A stretch of DNA of 64,000 nucleotides from NCBI RefSeq assembly GCF_007003975.1, contig NZ_VFTC01000014.1, forward strand, positions 1 to 64,000. Direction: 5' to 3'. The position numbers and the translations under genes were made by a program. Shown piece by piece: positions 1-8,656 of the stretch (positions within the stretch are counted from its first letter, which is position 1; the number at the start of each line of letters is the position of its first letter). The stretch is from Mesorhizobium sp. WSM4306. Its GTDB lineage: Bacteria; Pseudomonadota; Alphaproteobacteria; Rhizobiales; Rhizobiaceae. The notes under the pieces were generated by a model. That model was not told the origin of the DNA and ran no database searches. It worked only from the letters and a program-made list of their open reading frames with translations.

Positions 1-962
1 GGCGTGGGCGGGGCCCCGGGGCCGCGCTGCCCCGCCGCATCATGAAGAATGCCGATTTCGAAGGCATGGTCGAGACCTCCGACGAGTGGATCGCCCAGCG
101 CACCGGCATCCGCCAGCGCCATATCGCGGCTGACGACGAGACGACGGCGTCGCTGGGTGAGGCGGCCGCACGCGCCGCCCTCGACAGCGCCGGGCTGACG
201 CCGGCCGACATCGATATCATCGTGCTGGCGACCTCGACGCCCAACAACACCTTTCCGGCAACCGCCGTCGAGATCCAGAACCGGCTCGGCATGCATCACG
301 GCTTTGCTTTCGACATGCAGGCGGTGTGCTCGGGCTTCGTCTATGGCGTGACCACCGCCGACCTCTACATCAGAGGCGGCTTGGCGAAGCGCGTGCTGGT
401 GATCGGCGCCGAGACGTTTTCGCGCATCCTCGACTGGAGCGACCGCTCGACCTGCGTCCTGTTCGGCGACGGCGCCGGTGCGTTGGTGCTGGAAGCGGAT
501 GAAGGCACCGGCGGCATTGCCGACCGTGGCGTGCTGGCGATGAGCCTGCGTTCCGACGGCGCCCACAAGGACAAGCTTTTCGTCGATGGCGGCCCCTCGA
601 CCACCGGCACGGTCGGCCACCTCAGGATGGAAGGCCGCGAAGTATTCAAGCATGCCGTCGGCATGATCACCGACGTCATCGAGGCGACGTTCTCGCAGGC
701 TGGCATCACAGCCGACGATCTCGACTGGTTCGTGCCGCATCAGGCCAATAAACGCATTATTGACGCTTCGGCCAAGAAGCTCGGGATTGCCGAACAAAAG
801 GTAGTGGTCACCGTCGATTTGCACGGTAACACCTCGGCTGCCTCCGTGCCGCTGGCGCTTTCGGTGGCCGTCGCCGACGGCCGTATCAAGAAGGGCGACC
901 TCGTGCTCCTGGAAGCAATGGGCGGCGGCTTCACCTGGGGCGCGGTTCTCGTTCGCTGGTAA
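1..962 (+). CDS. fabH: Beta-ketoacyl-ACP synthase III (FabH), 5' end outside window
   Basis: Condenses acetyl-CoA with malonyl-ACP to start type II fatty acid synthesis in the cytoplasm. The reading frame is open from the first bases and enters through a GAALPRR-like N-terminal strand before the methionine at 42, so the true start lies upstream and about 320 residues are visible here. The catalytic triad is intact: Cys in AVCSGF (codon 327-329), His in VPHQANKR (codon 738-740) and Asn in HGNTSAAS (codon 828-830). The Gly-rich C-terminal motif MGGGFTWG is also present. It is followed by ihfA and a MerR gene, the usual rhizobial order in which plsX precedes fabH. Confidence 0.95.
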   Translation, partial: RGRGPGAALPRRIMKNADFEGMVETSDEWIAQRTGIRQRHIAADDETTASLGEAAARAALDSAGLTPADIDIIVLATSTPNNTFPATAVEIQNRLGMHHGFAFDMQAVCSGFVYGVTTADLYIRGGLAKRVLVIGAETFSRILDWSDRSTCVLFGDGAGALVLEADEGTGGIADRGVLAMSLRSDGAHKDKLFVDGGPSTTGTVGHLRMEGREVFKHAVGMITDVIEATFSQAGITADDLDWFVPHQANKRIIDASAKKLGIAEQKVVVTVDLHGNTSAASVPLALSVAVADGRIKKGDLVLLEAMGGGFTWGAVLVRW

Positions 963-1065
963 GTGCCGAACGGTCCGGTTCGGTCCTTGACCTTGCCGGA
1001 TCAATTACTTAGGCTCTGCCTTTGCTTGTATCGATTTATGTTTTTAGAGCTGATGGGACGGTCGC

Positions 1066-1389
1066 ATGGGGGGAAAGACACTTACGCGCGCCGACCTTGC
1101 CGAAGCTGTTTACCGCAAGGTCGGCTTGTCGCGCACTGAATCGGCGGAACTCGTCGAAGCGGTGCTGGACGAAATCTGCGAAGCCATCGTACGCGGCGAG
1201 ACGGTAAAGCTGTCGTCCTTCGCCACCTTCCATGTTCGTTCCAAGAACGAACGCATCGGCCGCAATCCCAAGACCGGCGAGGAGGTGCCGATCCTGCCAC
1301 GCCGGGTGATGACCTTCAAGTCGTCGAACGTGCTGAAGAGCCGTATCCTGCGCTCGCACCAGAACAGCAAGGCCAAGGGCGGCAAATAG
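1066..1389 (+). CDS. ihfA: Integration host factor subunit alpha
   Basis: 107-residue DNABII protein that with IHF-beta bends DNA at specific sites during transcription, replication and recombination. The HU/IHF fold runs over residues 5-95. The beta-arm motif [12 protein letters not shown] with the DNA-intercalating proline is present, and the preceding KLSSFATF strand matches IHF-alpha. A lysine-rich tail (SKAKGGK) closes the protein. The ATG at 1066 gives the normal length. The gene lies 103 bp after fabH. A GCAATTCC-type palindrome follows its stop and may serve as a transcript-end structure. Confidence 0.93.
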   Translation: MGGKTLTRADLAEAVYRKVGLSRTESAELVEAVLDEICEAIVRGETVKLSSFATFHVRSKNERIGRNPKTGEEVPILPRRVMTFKSSNVLKSRILRSHQNSKAKGGK

Positions 1390-1398
1390 GTTTCTGCA

Positions 1399-1464
1399 GC
1401 AATTCCAGGAAAAGTGTGAAGCGGTTTTCCCGGGAAAGCGTGTAGCGCTTCCCAAGGGAATTGC
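1399..1464. repeat. GCAATTCC...GGAATTGC intergenic palindrome, family A copy 1
   Basis: The element begins GCAATTCCAGGAAAAGTGTG and ends GGAATTGC. Related copies are at 2538-2580 and 27851-27893. This copy is longer (66 bp) because it carries an extra internal stem (CGGGAAAGCGTGTAGCGCTTCCC). It lies 9 bp after ihfA. It resembles the short intergenic palindromes described in rhizobia; its function is unknown. Confidence 0.8.
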
Positions 1465-1601
1465 GTCAAGGACACACAAAGCTTCGGTTGAAAACGGTCG
1501 CCGGTTTGACGCCGGGCTTGAATGTTGTTTCATAAACCGCTGAAATAATACCCGATTCGGCAAACTCGGCCGGATCGCCGTCCAGCGTGAGGATTTCGCC
1601 C

Positions 1602-2144
1602 ATGGACAAGAGCCCCGACGCTTTCCGCACCATCAGTGAGGTCGCGGAGGATCTCGATCTGCCGCAGCACGTGCTGCGCTTCTGGGAAACCCGTTTCAAC
1701 CAGATCAAGCCGATGAAGCGTGGCGGCGGACGCCGCTACTACCGACCGCAGGATGTCGAACTGATCAAGGGCATCCGCCACATGCTCTATGACCAGGGTT
1801 ACACGATCAAGGGCGTGCAGAAGCTGTTGCGCGAGAACGGCAACCATTTCCTGGTCGCGATCGGCAATGGCGACATGGCTGCCGTCGAGGCGATCTCGCA
1901 GCGCAAGCAGGCCGATCAGGTGCCGCTGACGCCGGCGGCGCAGCCGCGCGGCATGGATGACGAGATGCTGGTCGGCCAGCCCAAGGTAAAGCCCAGCCGC
2001 CGGTTTTTCGGCCTGGGCAAGACCGAGGAGGAAGGTCCGGTTCAGCCCGGCGCGTCGAAACTGTCGCGCGACAACCGCGCCTTGCTGCAGGAGGCGCTGT
2101 TCGACCTCCTCGAATGCAAGCGTCTGCTCGATCAGGTGCGCTAG
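1602..2144 (+). CDS. MerR-family transcriptional regulator
   Basis: 180-residue regulator with an N-terminal MerR winged helix (residues about 6-75): [19 protein letters not shown], the wing [12 protein letters not shown] and the dimer helix start [19 protein letters not shown]. The C-terminal half is low-complexity and lacks metal-binding cysteines, so the ligand is not predictable. I chose the ATG at 1602 because GAGGAT lies 9 bases upstream. An in-frame GTG at 1587 would overlap that ribosome site. It follows ihfA, a conserved pairing in rhizobia. Confidence 0.88.
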   Translation: MDKSPDAFRTISEVAEDLDLPQHVLRFWETRFNQIKPMKRGGGRRYYRPQDVELIKGIRHMLYDQGYTIKGVQKLLRENGNHFLVAIGNGDMAAVEAISQRKQADQVPLTPAAQPRGMDDEMLVGQPKVKPSRRFFGLGKTEEEGPVQPGASKLSRDNRALLQEALFDLLECKRLLDQVR

Positions 2145-2233
2145 ACCTCTCGGTCAATTGCCAGAGGCAAGCAAAATCGGAACCGGCTCTGCGGCCATGC
2201 GTTTGGCCTTCTCTGAAAAGAAGGAAAACAATC

Positions 2234-2536
2234 ATGGTATCGCTTTCGACCCTCTCCGATCTCGATCTCGAAAAGCAGGTCGCGACCCTTTCCAAGGAGC
2301 TTGCCGCCGTACGGAAAGCCATGGCCAAACGCGGCGGCGGTTACTACGAGGACGGGCGCGATGCTGCCTCCGACTACTATGCGCAGCTTGCCGACCGCAT
2401 CAGCGATGCCATGCCCGCAATCAGGAAGCAGGGCAGGGCGATTGAAAAGACGGCGCGCGATCATCCGGCGACGGCGGCTGCCGTGGGTCTGGTCGTAGTC
2501 GGCCTAGTCGCCAGTCTGTTGCTCAGCCGGCGCTAA
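2234..2536 (+). CDS. ElaB/YqjD-like membrane-anchored protein
   Basis: 100-residue protein with an alpha-helical N-terminal region rich in Lys/Glu/Ala (DLEKQVATLSKELAAVRKAM), a Tyr/Asp-rich middle and one C-terminal membrane helix (AAAVGLVVVGLVASLLL) ending in SRR. This layout fits the ElaB/YqjD/DUF883 group, some of which tether ribosomes to the inner membrane in E. coli. That role is not demonstrated for rhizobial members. AGGAA at 2222-2226 supports the ATG at 2234. A family A palindrome starts two bases after the stop codon. Confidence 0.75.
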   Translation: MVSLSTLSDLDLEKQVATLSKELAAVRKAMAKRGGGYYEDGRDAASDYYAQLADRISDAMPAIRKQGRAIEKTARDHPATAAAVGLVVVGLVASLLLSRR

Positions 2537-2537
2537 A

Positions 2538-2580
2538 GCAATTCCAGGAAAAGTGTGAACGGTTTTCCGTCCGGAATTGC
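2538..2580. repeat. GCAATTCC...GGAATTGC intergenic palindrome, family A copy 2
   Basis: Short form of the family: GCAATTCCAGGAAAAGTGTG, then AACGGTTTTCCGTCCGGAATTGC. The internal GGAAAA/TTTTCC arms can pair. It shares its first 20 bases exactly with copy 1 and sits directly after the ElaB-like gene. Confidence 0.85.
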
Positions 2581-2599
2581 GTAAAAACAAAGAGGCCTC

Positions 2600-2642
2600 G
2601 CACAAAAGAAAATGGCGGCCGTCCCGCGGACGGCCGCCATTT
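2600..2642 (-). terminator. Rho-independent terminator of the 2660-2929 gene
   Basis: Perfect 15-bp inverted repeat, AAATGGCGGCCGTCC (2610-2624) and GGACGGCCGCCATTT (2628-2642), with a 3-base loop. On the minus strand the hairpin is followed by TTTTCTTTTG, the U-tract of an intrinsic terminator. Confidence 0.9.
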
Positions 2643-2659
2643 GCTTGATCAGGGGCCGA

Positions 2660-2929
2660 TTACTTGGCGAGCTTGATCTTGCCCTGCGGCGAAACCTGCG
2701 CGGTCTGGCTGCACTTGCCATAGACCGTGCCATTCTTGTCAGTGGCATCGGTATAGGTGCCCTTGCACTCGATCGAGAGCACCAGGCAATGGCCGGAGCC
2801 CTTGCAAACCGCGCCGCCGTCGCCCGTGGGATGCGTGCCGTTGGCGAAAGCCGAGGTCGAAACCGAGGCTGAACCGAAAGCCGCGACGACGAAAGCCGCG
2901 GCGAGCGCGATGCGCTTGAAGTTGGTCAT
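2660..2929 (-). CDS. Small exported cysteine-containing protein
   Basis: 89-residue hypothetical protein with a clear Sec signal peptide (basic MTNFKR, hydrophobic core, ...STSAFA before NGTHP). The mature part of about 60 residues holds four cysteines (AVCKGSGHC, SIEC, YGKC), which suggests two disulfides in the periplasm. I do not recognise the family. The GGAAATG sequence just upstream on the minus strand (around 2935-2943) is a plausible ribosome site. Its own terminator is at 2600-2642, so it is probably monocistronic. Confidence 0.75.
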   Translation of the reverse strand: MTNFKRIALAAAFVVAAFGSASVSTSAFANGTHPTGDGGAVCKGSGHCLVLSIECKGTYTDATDKNGTVYGKCSQTAQVSPQGKIKLAK

Positions 2930-3348
2930 TTGAGCATTTCCTTCTCTGGATCGAGGATCGCCATCGTGGCGTCCTTCTGGGTTGGGATCGCCTTCTTGGC
3001 GTCCATGCCGGGTTAGTGCGGCTCCCAGAGGAAAGGTTCATGCGTGGTTCGAATTTTCTTCGTGTTTTTTCGCTAAGGTGATTTTTAGCCTTCATTAACA
3101 GCCGGCGCCTGGCGGGAACGGCCGGCATCGATCATGCATTTGGCGGGAAGCGCGCTGGCATGGACGCGCGGCATGCCATGCGAAGGTCGCACGGTGGTGT
3201 GCCGAAAATGGCCGGCCAAGACCGAGTCCGCCCCGGCTCATGTCAGGTGGCGGCAGCAGTCGTTGTCGCCATCTTGGCACCACGCTTTTTGCCCCGCCCG
3301 GCTGCGGCTATAACGCCAATCCAAAGATACCGGCGGAGGAGGCGGGGC
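2930..3348. other. Gap of about 420 bp without a supported gene
   Basis: Separates two outward-facing small genes and should carry both promoters. Its weak open frames lack coding character. I see no tRNA, repeat or riboswitch here. Confidence 0.5.
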
Positions 3349-3552
3349 GTGGTCGCAAATTACATCGACGAGTTCATCATGTTCTGCGTTGGGCTGTGGG
3401 CGACAGGCGTTGGCTTTGGACTGCTCCAAAGTCCTTTTCAGGCTCGGTCAGGTCAGCAGCCGTGGTTGCTGCAGGTCGCGAAGCATTTCAAATGGATGGG
3501 ACCGCTGTTGATTTTGATCGCGATAGTGCTCGCATTCGCGGCGCCATCCTAG
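3349..3552 (+). CDS. Small two-helix membrane protein
   Basis: 67-residue hypothetical protein starting at a GTG preceded by a very strong Shine-Dalgarno run (GGCGGAGGAGGCGGGGC, 3332-3348). Two hydrophobic segments, residues 9-26 (FIMFCVGLWATGVGFGLL) and about 48-65 (MGPLLILIAIVLAFA), are joined by a short polar loop, so it should be an integral inner-membrane protein. Longer in-frame starts up to 3160 exist, but that extension looks non-coding. No family is recognised. Confidence 0.65.
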   Translation: MVANYIDEFIMFCVGLWATGVGFGLLQSPFQARSGQQPWLLQVAKHFKWMGPLLILIAIVLAFAAPS

Positions 3553-3720
3553 CGGGTTTTCGGCAACGCACCGAGACGCTCGCGGTGTCCTGCAGCATGC
3601 CTCGCAACCGCTGTGCTCCTCGGCCTTGTGCCTGACACCTTCGTTGGTTGCTCGCCTTCGGGCGCTTGGGCGCCATCGAATCCTGTCTTCATCTCGCCAC
3701 GGCTCGCCGGCAAAAACCAA

Positions 3721-3763
3721 TGGGAAGGCGGCCTTGGCGAGGACTCCAAAGCCAGCCTTCCCA
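3721..3763 (-). terminator. Probable terminator of the His-rich gene
   Basis: Inverted repeat TGGGAAGGC (3721-3729) against GCCTTCCCA, with a long imperfect loop. On the minus strand it is followed by TTGGTTTTTGCC, and it lies about 20 bp after the stop of the His-rich gene. Confidence 0.6.
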
Positions 3764-3781
3764 TCGGGCAAGTCAGCCGGC

Positions 3782-3988
3782 TCAGGCCTTCTTGGCTTCC
3801 ACCTTCTTGTGGTGATGGTGATGGTGGTGATGATGGCGGTGATGCTTCTTGTGGTGCTTGTGGTGATGATGATGGTGGTGATGCTTCTTCGCCACCGGAG
3901 CTGCGTCCGCGCTGCTGGCGCCGATGATCGGCAGCGAGACAGCAAGGGCGAAAGCCAGCCCGAGAGCCGACAGGAGGGACTTCTTCAT
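3782..3988 (-). CDS. Exported poly-histidine protein
   Basis: 68-residue protein with a signal peptide (MKKSLLSALGLAFALAVSL, cleavage near ADA-APVA) and a mature domain that is almost entirely histidine and lysine. Runs of 8, 2, 2 and 9 His alternate with Lys/Arg, 21 His in all. Both CAT and CAC codons are used, so this is not a simple trinucleotide expansion. Such a peptide should bind Ni, Zn, Cu or Co in the periplasm. Buffering or storage is inference. The ATG at 3988 is preceded by AAAGGAAACGAAGTC; an upstream in-frame GTG (4033) would hide the signal peptide. Confidence 0.85.
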   Translation of the reverse strand: MKKSLLSALGLAFALAVSLPIIGASSADAAPVAKKHHHHHHHHKHHKKHHRHHHHHHHHHKKVEAKKA

Positions 3989-4158
3989 GACTTCGTTTCC
4001 TTTTCTGCGCGGGCTGAATTTGACCGCCACCAAGCAAGATCGGTGACATGAACCCCGCAGCCATGACTATCGCCTCCGAATTTTTCGACAGTTTTTCCCG
4101 ACTGTAGAATCTTGTTTCTGGATTGTGTCTGGCGCCAGCGCAGGCGCAGCAACCGCTT

Positions 4159-4773
4159 TCACATCGGCGGAACGACGCCGTTGTTGCCGACCACGACCCG
4201 GCCGGCGGTCAGCGTGCCGTCGCTGCCACGCTCGGCGTTGACGAACACCGCGGCACCGGGCTGAAGGTCGGCCGCTGTGGCCGGCGCGAAGGTCACCACC
4301 GGTGTCGTCTGCGGGATCGCGATCTGCTTTTTCTGGCCATTGTCGTAGGTGAGCGTCACCGTCCGGCCCGCAATCTCGGTGACATCGGCAACCGTGCCGT
4401 TGGTCATCCGGCTGTTGGGCTCGAGATCCCACGGGCGGTCGCCTTCGCCGGCGCCTTTGAGCGCCGCCGGGAAGATCACCACCTCCAGCGCGCCGCTGCC
4501 GCCATCGGCCTTTGAAACCGAGGCAATTCCGAGGAAATCGCCTTGCTTGATATCCCCGGCCTCGGCCTTGGCGACGCCGGAAATCTTCCAGCCGTCAGCC
4601 AGCGCGATGGCGTCGGTGGCGCCTTCACGGGTCTTCACCGTCAGCGTCGATCCGGCAAAGGCGGCAACGGTGCCGCGAATGCGCACGGCGTCGGCGGCTT
4701 GTGCCTCGACCAGGCTGGCGCCGGCTAGGCCTGCGATCGTGGCGAGCACGATGGCCGATGTCTTCAATGTCAT
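4159..4773 (-). CDS. Exported hypothetical protein, DUF5666-like repeats
   Basis: 204-residue protein with a signal peptide (MTLKTSAIVLATIAGLAGAS... to AQA-AD). The mature part has two similar beta-rich modules: VRIRGTVAAFAGSTLTVKT (about 30-48) and NGTVADVTEIAGRTVTLTY (about 125-143). Each is followed by a stretch like GDFLGIAS or GAAVFVNAE, a pattern seen in DUF5666-type periplasmic proteins. No enzyme motif is visible. It is divergent from the XRE gene and about 170 bp from the His-rich gene. A metal-related role would be guesswork based on proximity. Confidence 0.65.
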   Translation of the reverse strand: MTLKTSAIVLATIAGLAGASLVEAQAADAVRIRGTVAAFAGSTLTVKTREGATDAIALADGWKISGVAKAEAGDIKQGDFLGIASVSKADGGSGALEVVIFPAALKGAGEGDRPWDLEPNSRMTNGTVADVTEIAGRTVTLTYDNGQKKQIAIPQTTPVVTFAPATAADLQPGAAVFVNAERGSDGTLTAGRVVVGNNGVVPPM

Positions 4774-5070
4774 TGGTCTGATCCTCTTGGGGAAAGCTGG
4801 TCCGATGCGGTTGCCAGCGACATCAGGCTAACGCGCGAGTGCCCCGAAACCGCTGAACACTTCGGCGTGCGGTCCTTCAAAAGAACTTGATTAGGAGGAT
4901 CGGGCGGAGATCCCATATGTGGCCGGAGCCAGCGATTTTTAACGCCGGTTCACGATGCCGTGACGGTCGGTTTGGGTCTTGGCAAATCGCCCTTGAGCGG
5001 GCATTGTCCCCGCTCTCAGGCAACACCTTTATCATTTGATCCAAAACTCTTTAGCCCCATGGAGTTGCCA

Positions 5071-5352
5071 ATGCCCCAAAATGCAAAACACGAACCCTTC
5101 TCCAGGCTGGCGGCCGATGTTGTGCTTGAGCACCCAGGCCTCAAAGCCATCCGGGAAACAAAGGGATACAGTATTGAAGAGCTTTCCCTGACCTGCGGTC
5201 TGTCGACCAGCGAGATTGCCGACATAGAGAGCGGTAAGGACACTGACCCGTCGAAACTTCGGCGGATCGCCGCAGCATTGCAATTGCCGGAAACGGCCCT
5301 GATCGATGCCCCGGCGCCAACAGCGCCTGTAGAAAATCGGTCCGTTTCATAA
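5071..5352 (+). CDS. XRE-family HTH DNA-binding protein
   Basis: 93-residue protein with a single Cro/C1-type helix-turn-helix at residues about 26-80: LKAIRETKGYSIEELSLTCG, LSTSEIADIESG, then LRRIAAALQLPETAL. GGAG at 5061-5064, 6 bases upstream, supports the ATG at 5071 over the in-frame ATG at 5059. There is no sensor domain. A strong terminator follows 27 bp after the stop, so it is transcribed alone. Its targets are unknown. Confidence 0.8.
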   Translation: MPQNAKHEPFSRLAADVVLEHPGLKAIRETKGYSIEELSLTCGLSTSEIADIESGKDTDPSKLRRIAAALQLPETALIDAPAPTAPVENRSVS

Positions 5353-5378
5353 ACGACGCCGCCAAAGCGTCTCTCAAC

Positions 5379-5411
5379 AAGCTCGCCATGGTTTGCCCTG
5401 GCGAGCTTTTT
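5379..5411 (+). terminator. Rho-independent terminator after the XRE gene
   Basis: Perfect 10-bp stem AAGCTCGCCA (5379-5388) / TGGCGAGCTT (5399-5408), 10-base loop, then TTT. Confidence 0.85.
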
Positions 5412-5466
5412 CATGTTCGAGTGGTAGGTGGCTGCCCGCCGGATCGAATGGAGGAGAAACACCGGA

Positions 5467-5925
5467 ATGAGCCTTGAGACTGTGCGTGCCTTTCTGGCTG
5501 CCCGTGCGCCAGATATCGAAGTTGTAGTCACCGAAGCCAGTTCGGCTACGGTGGCGCTGGCAGCCGCAGCACATGGCGTGGAACCGGCGCAGATCGCCAA
5601 GACCATCTGCCTGCGCGTCGGAGAGCAGACCATGCTGATCGTGGCCGGCGGCATGTCGAGGCTCGACAACCGCAAATTCAAGGACCGCTTCGGCGGCAAG
5701 CCGCGCATGCTTGACGCCAATGAGGTTGTCGCCGCCACAAGCCATCCTGTCGGCGGCGTCTGTCCATTCGGCCTGCCGGCGCCGCTGCCGGTCTATGCCG
5801 ACGTCTCGCTGCGTGCCTTCGATGAAGTCGTCCCCGCGGCCGGCGCCACCAACGCCGCCGTACGGCTCAGCCCGCAGCGCATGGCCGAGATCGTCAACGC
5901 CGAATGGGTCGATGTGTGCCAGTAG
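5467..5925 (+). CDS. YbaK/EbsC-family aminoacyl-tRNA deacylase-like protein
   Basis: 152-residue single-domain protein of the YbaK/ProX editing fold, whose members hydrolyse mischarged aminoacyl-tRNA such as Cys-tRNA-Pro or Ala-tRNA-Pro. Visible family motifs are QIAKTICLRVG, VAGGMSRLDNRKFKDRFG with the conserved lysine, EVVAATSHPVGGVCPFGLP and the C-terminal RLSPQRMAEIVNAEWVDV. A GGAGGAG at 5450-5456 precedes the ATG at 5467. Substrate specificity cannot be assigned from sequence alone. Confidence 0.88.
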   Translation: MSLETVRAFLAARAPDIEVVVTEASSATVALAAAAHGVEPAQIAKTICLRVGEQTMLIVAGGMSRLDNRKFKDRFGGKPRMLDANEVVAATSHPVGGVCPFGLPAPLPVYADVSLRAFDEVVPAAGATNAAVRLSPQRMAEIVNAEWVDVCQ

Positions 5926-5974
5926 CGAGCTGAGCGGCTGGTAGAAGATAGGGCGACTCACTATACGTGATGGA

Positions 5975-6763
5975 ATGAACGACGTTTTTGGTTACATCGC
6001 CTATGGTGAGAATGAGCTTTACCATCGCGGTGCGCTACTCAGCGCCCTCAAGCTTTTGCACCATTGCCCGGCCGCTAGAATAGTCGTCGCAACTGACAGG
6101 ACTGAACTCTTTCGCGCTTATCCTGTTGAGACAATGCTCATAACGACTAGGCAGAAAGAGCAGTGGTCTTTCGGAGGAAGCTACCATTTCGGCATCAAGG
6201 CCGGGGCTATGCGTGAGCTTTTGCAGCGAGCAAATCGGCTCCTTTTCATGGACACCGACATGTATCCGGTGGGGGACCCATCGAAAGGCTTCCGCTCGAT
6301 CTCTGCGACCCATTCCTTTATGCGCCTGTGCGAAGGGCCGCATCGCATCTATCGGAGCGCGCTGCCGGGCAAGAACATCAGCATCGGTGGCCAGATCCTG
6401 AGCGGCCAGGAACCGATGTGGAACAGCGGAATCGTAGGAATCCACCGCGACAATCTCAGTGCCATGGTGGACGCCTTCGCAGCTATCAAGGCCGTTTATG
6501 AGGTGACCGACACGTGGGCGCCGGAACAGTTCTGCCTCGGGGTAGCCCTTTCTCAAAACGGCCGAACCATCAGCCCTCACGGCCTGCCGATCCGACACTA
6601 CAACACCCGAGGCAAAAAGCAGTTTGCTGAGCCGCGTGTTCATGCGTTCTTTAACGCTTATGGCAAGGTGCCAGTCGGCCAGCAGGTTGCAAAAGCCGGT
6701 CGATATCGTCTGTGGCGAACTCCTGCGGATTTCTTGCGCCAGAAGCTCAGGAGATCATCGTGA
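5975..6763 (+). CDS. Glycosyltransferase, GT8-like
   Basis: 262-residue putative sugar transferase. It has an N-terminal nucleotide-sugar fold ([11 protein letters not shown]) and a DxD metal/nucleotide motif in [12 protein letters not shown]. The region [13 protein letters not shown] resembles the NxG segment of GT8 enzymes, and [11 protein letters not shown] the acceptor side. No signal peptide or membrane helix is visible, so it probably acts on the cytoplasmic face of the inner membrane. Its stop overlaps the next gene by 4 bases (GTGA), so the two are coupled. Codon use looks less GC-biased than in neighbouring housekeeping genes, consistent with variable polysaccharide loci. Sugar specificity is unknown. 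Confidence 0.72.
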   Translation: MNDVFGYIAYGENELYHRGALLSALKLLHHCPAARIVVATDRTELFRAYPVETMLITTRQKEQWSFGGSYHFGIKAGAMRELLQRANRLLFMDTDMYPVGDPSKGFRSISATHSFMRLCEGPHRIYRSALPGKNISIGGQILSGQEPMWNSGIVGIHRDNLSAMVDAFAAIKAVYEVTDTWAPEQFCLGVALSQNGRTISPHGLPIRHYNTRGKKQFAEPRVHAFFNAYGKVPVGQQVAKAGRYRLWRTPADFLRQKLRRSS

Positions 6764-7335
6764 CGGGTTGGCTCCGCATGAGGAATCCGTTTCGATCCAA
6801 GCTGCCCTCAAGCGTGACCGTCGGACGTCACACCTATGGGGTGAGCCGGAAGAAGGTGCTTGGAGCGTCTGACGCCACTCCGCTGACGATCGGGGCGTTC
6901 TGTTCGGTCGCCGGTAACGTCAGTTTTGAATGTTCCGGGGGAAGTCACGTGCCTTGGGCTGCAACGACTTTTCCGATCCACAGCCGCATGATGGACTCGA
7001 CCGATCCCAATGCGCATGGTGGCAAACCCGTCGGCATTACCATCGCCAACGATGTCTGGATCGGCCGTCATGCGATGATCATGCCAGGCGTCCACATCGC
7101 GGATGGCGCTATTGTAGCGGCCGGCGCCGTTGTCACCAAGGACGTGCCGCCATATGCGATCGTCGGCGGGGTTCCGGCCAGGCTTATCCGCTATCGGTTT
7201 TCGCAGGACGTCATTGCGAAATTGCTGGCGATCCGGTGGTGGGAATGGAGCGACGAGAAGATCAAGCAGGAGGCTGCTTTGCTCACAGGCCCCATCGAGC
7301 CTTTCCTGGGGCGACACGCCGGCGTGACGCCGTAG
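6760..7335 (+). CDS. Left-handed beta-helix acetyltransferase (XAT/CatB-like)
   Basis: 191-residue acyl-CoA-dependent O-acetyltransferase of the hexapeptide-repeat class. The start is GTG at 6760, overlapping the upstream glycosyltransferase stop, with AGGAG at 6749-6753. The middle has the catalytic-loop region [13 protein letters not shown]. Hexapeptide turns follow: [36 protein letters not shown] and [18 protein letters not shown]. The WWEWSDEKI tail is typical of the XAT family. In this locus it more likely decorates a polysaccharide than inactivates a drug. Confidence 0.85.
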   Translation: MTGWLRMRNPFRSKLPSSVTVGRHTYGVSRKKVLGASDATPLTIGAFCSVAGNVSFECSGGSHVPWAATTFPIHSRMMDSTDPNAHGGKPVGITIANDVWIGRHAMIMPGVHIADGAIVAAGAVVTKDVPPYAIVGGVPARLIRYRFSQDVIAKLLAIRWWEWSDEKIKQEAALLTGPIEPFLGRHAGVTP

Positions 7336-7418
7336 GAAACGCATTTTGCGATTGGCTGTAATGCGGCTGAGAAATCGCGTGGCCACTTTGGGGGAAGCAG
7401 CTAGCCGCCTGTGTTGTT

Positions 7419-7495
<77 letters not shown>

Positions 7496-7639
7496 GACCG
7501 CGCAAAGCCATATATTTTCAAGGGTTATGGTGCAAGCGCTAAAACGGCGCGTTGGACCGGAAAAGTCGCCAGGCATCCGGCCTTGTCGACGCTACGCCAA
7601 GGCGATATGGCTCGCCCATATCGATTAGAAGGATTGCGC

Positions 7640-8608
7640 GTGGCAAGTTCCTGTTTTTTTCTAGCGGCTGACGCCAACTATTTCCCGTATGCATGCCTGG
7701 CGGCGCGCAGAATTCTGGATGTTTCGGGAGACGCAACGCCAGGCTTCATCCTGCATGTTGGTGCACGCGATGCCGATATGCGTGTTGCTGAGCGCCTGCT
7801 GAAGAATCGCCTTCGCATAATGGACGTCTCGGCGTTGTTTGCGCAGGCCGGCCATACTTTCCGGCCAAGCAATGTCGGCACTTTTGTGCGGCTTTTCGCC
7901 GACCAACTGCCTCAGTTCGCGGACTATGATCGCATCGCCCATGTCGATTGTGATGTTCTGTTCAATCGGGATATCGGTGACCTGGTGGGCCAGACTTTGC
8001 ATGCTCCGTTGTTGGCCGCCCATGACGACTATATGTATTTCCGCCCGAGCTACCGGCAGAAGTTGTCGATGCAGCCGGGAGCGCCTTACTTCAATGCCGG
8101 TATCATCGTCTTCAATATGCCGTTGGTGCGCGAACAGGGCCTCTTGCACCGCGCCAGGGACGTGGCCGTTGCCGGGCAGATGAACGATCAGAACGCGCTG
8201 AACATCGTCTTCGAGGGCAAGTGGCAGACGATGCATCCGAACTGGAATTTGATGTCCAACGATACGAAGGAATTTCGGTTCGCCCAAGCCTATGCACGGC
8301 ATTTCGCCGGCGGCAAGCCGTGGGGGAACCAGGTCGACGTAGAACTCGAAGCGCTTGCCGTCTGGCGCGATCTCGCAAGGGATACGCCCTGGCTTCAGCC
8401 CTTCCGGCAGCGCATTCCCTTTGAGCGAGGCATCATGAGGCGGTTCGCCCGCAGGTTCGACGGCATCATGGGGATGCTGCCGAACAAGGATCGGTATCGG
8501 CGGCGCGCACGGTATGATGGCGGCAAGGTGCATAAGATGTATGCCGAGCATGCCCTTGCCGGTGCGATGGCCGTGCAATTTCCCGAAGTACTCGGCGGTT
8601 TCGCTTGA
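7640..8608 (+). CDS. GT8-like glycosyltransferase, tandem paralog 1
   Basis: 322-residue putative glycosyltransferase. It begins with the strand SSCFFLAADANYFPYACLAA, has a DxD motif at Asp103/Asp105 (AHVDCDVLFN), and carries the GT8-style segment APYFNAGIIVFNMPL followed by MNDQNALNIVFEGKWQTMHP. The C-terminal quarter is basic (RRFARRF, RYRRRARY), perhaps for peripheral membrane contact. GTG at 7640 is chosen because AGAAGGA lies 7 bases upstream and the N-terminus then aligns with paralog 2. It probably adds one sugar to a lipid-linked repeat unit; donor and acceptor are unknown. Confidence 0.78.
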   Translation: MASSCFFLAADANYFPYACLAARRILDVSGDATPGFILHVGARDADMRVAERLLKNRLRIMDVSALFAQAGHTFRPSNVGTFVRLFADQLPQFADYDRIAHVDCDVLFNRDIGDLVGQTLHAPLLAAHDDYMYFRPSYRQKLSMQPGAPYFNAGIIVFNMPLVREQGLLHRARDVAVAGQMNDQNALNIVFEGKWQTMHPNWNLMSNDTKEFRFAQAYARHFAGGKPWGNQVDVELEALAVWRDLARDTPWLQPFRQRIPFERGIMRRFARRFDGIMGMLPNKDRYRRRARYDGGKVHKMYAEHALAGAMAVQFPEVLGGFA

Positions 8609-8656
8609 GATATCCGCGACTTCAATCCGTAAGGCGAAGGGCAGGAGAATTAGACT

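Noticed and set aside
3560..3780. Short overlapping frames before the His-rich gene
   Set aside because: No start signals or coding pattern; the stretch mainly holds the terminator hairpin.
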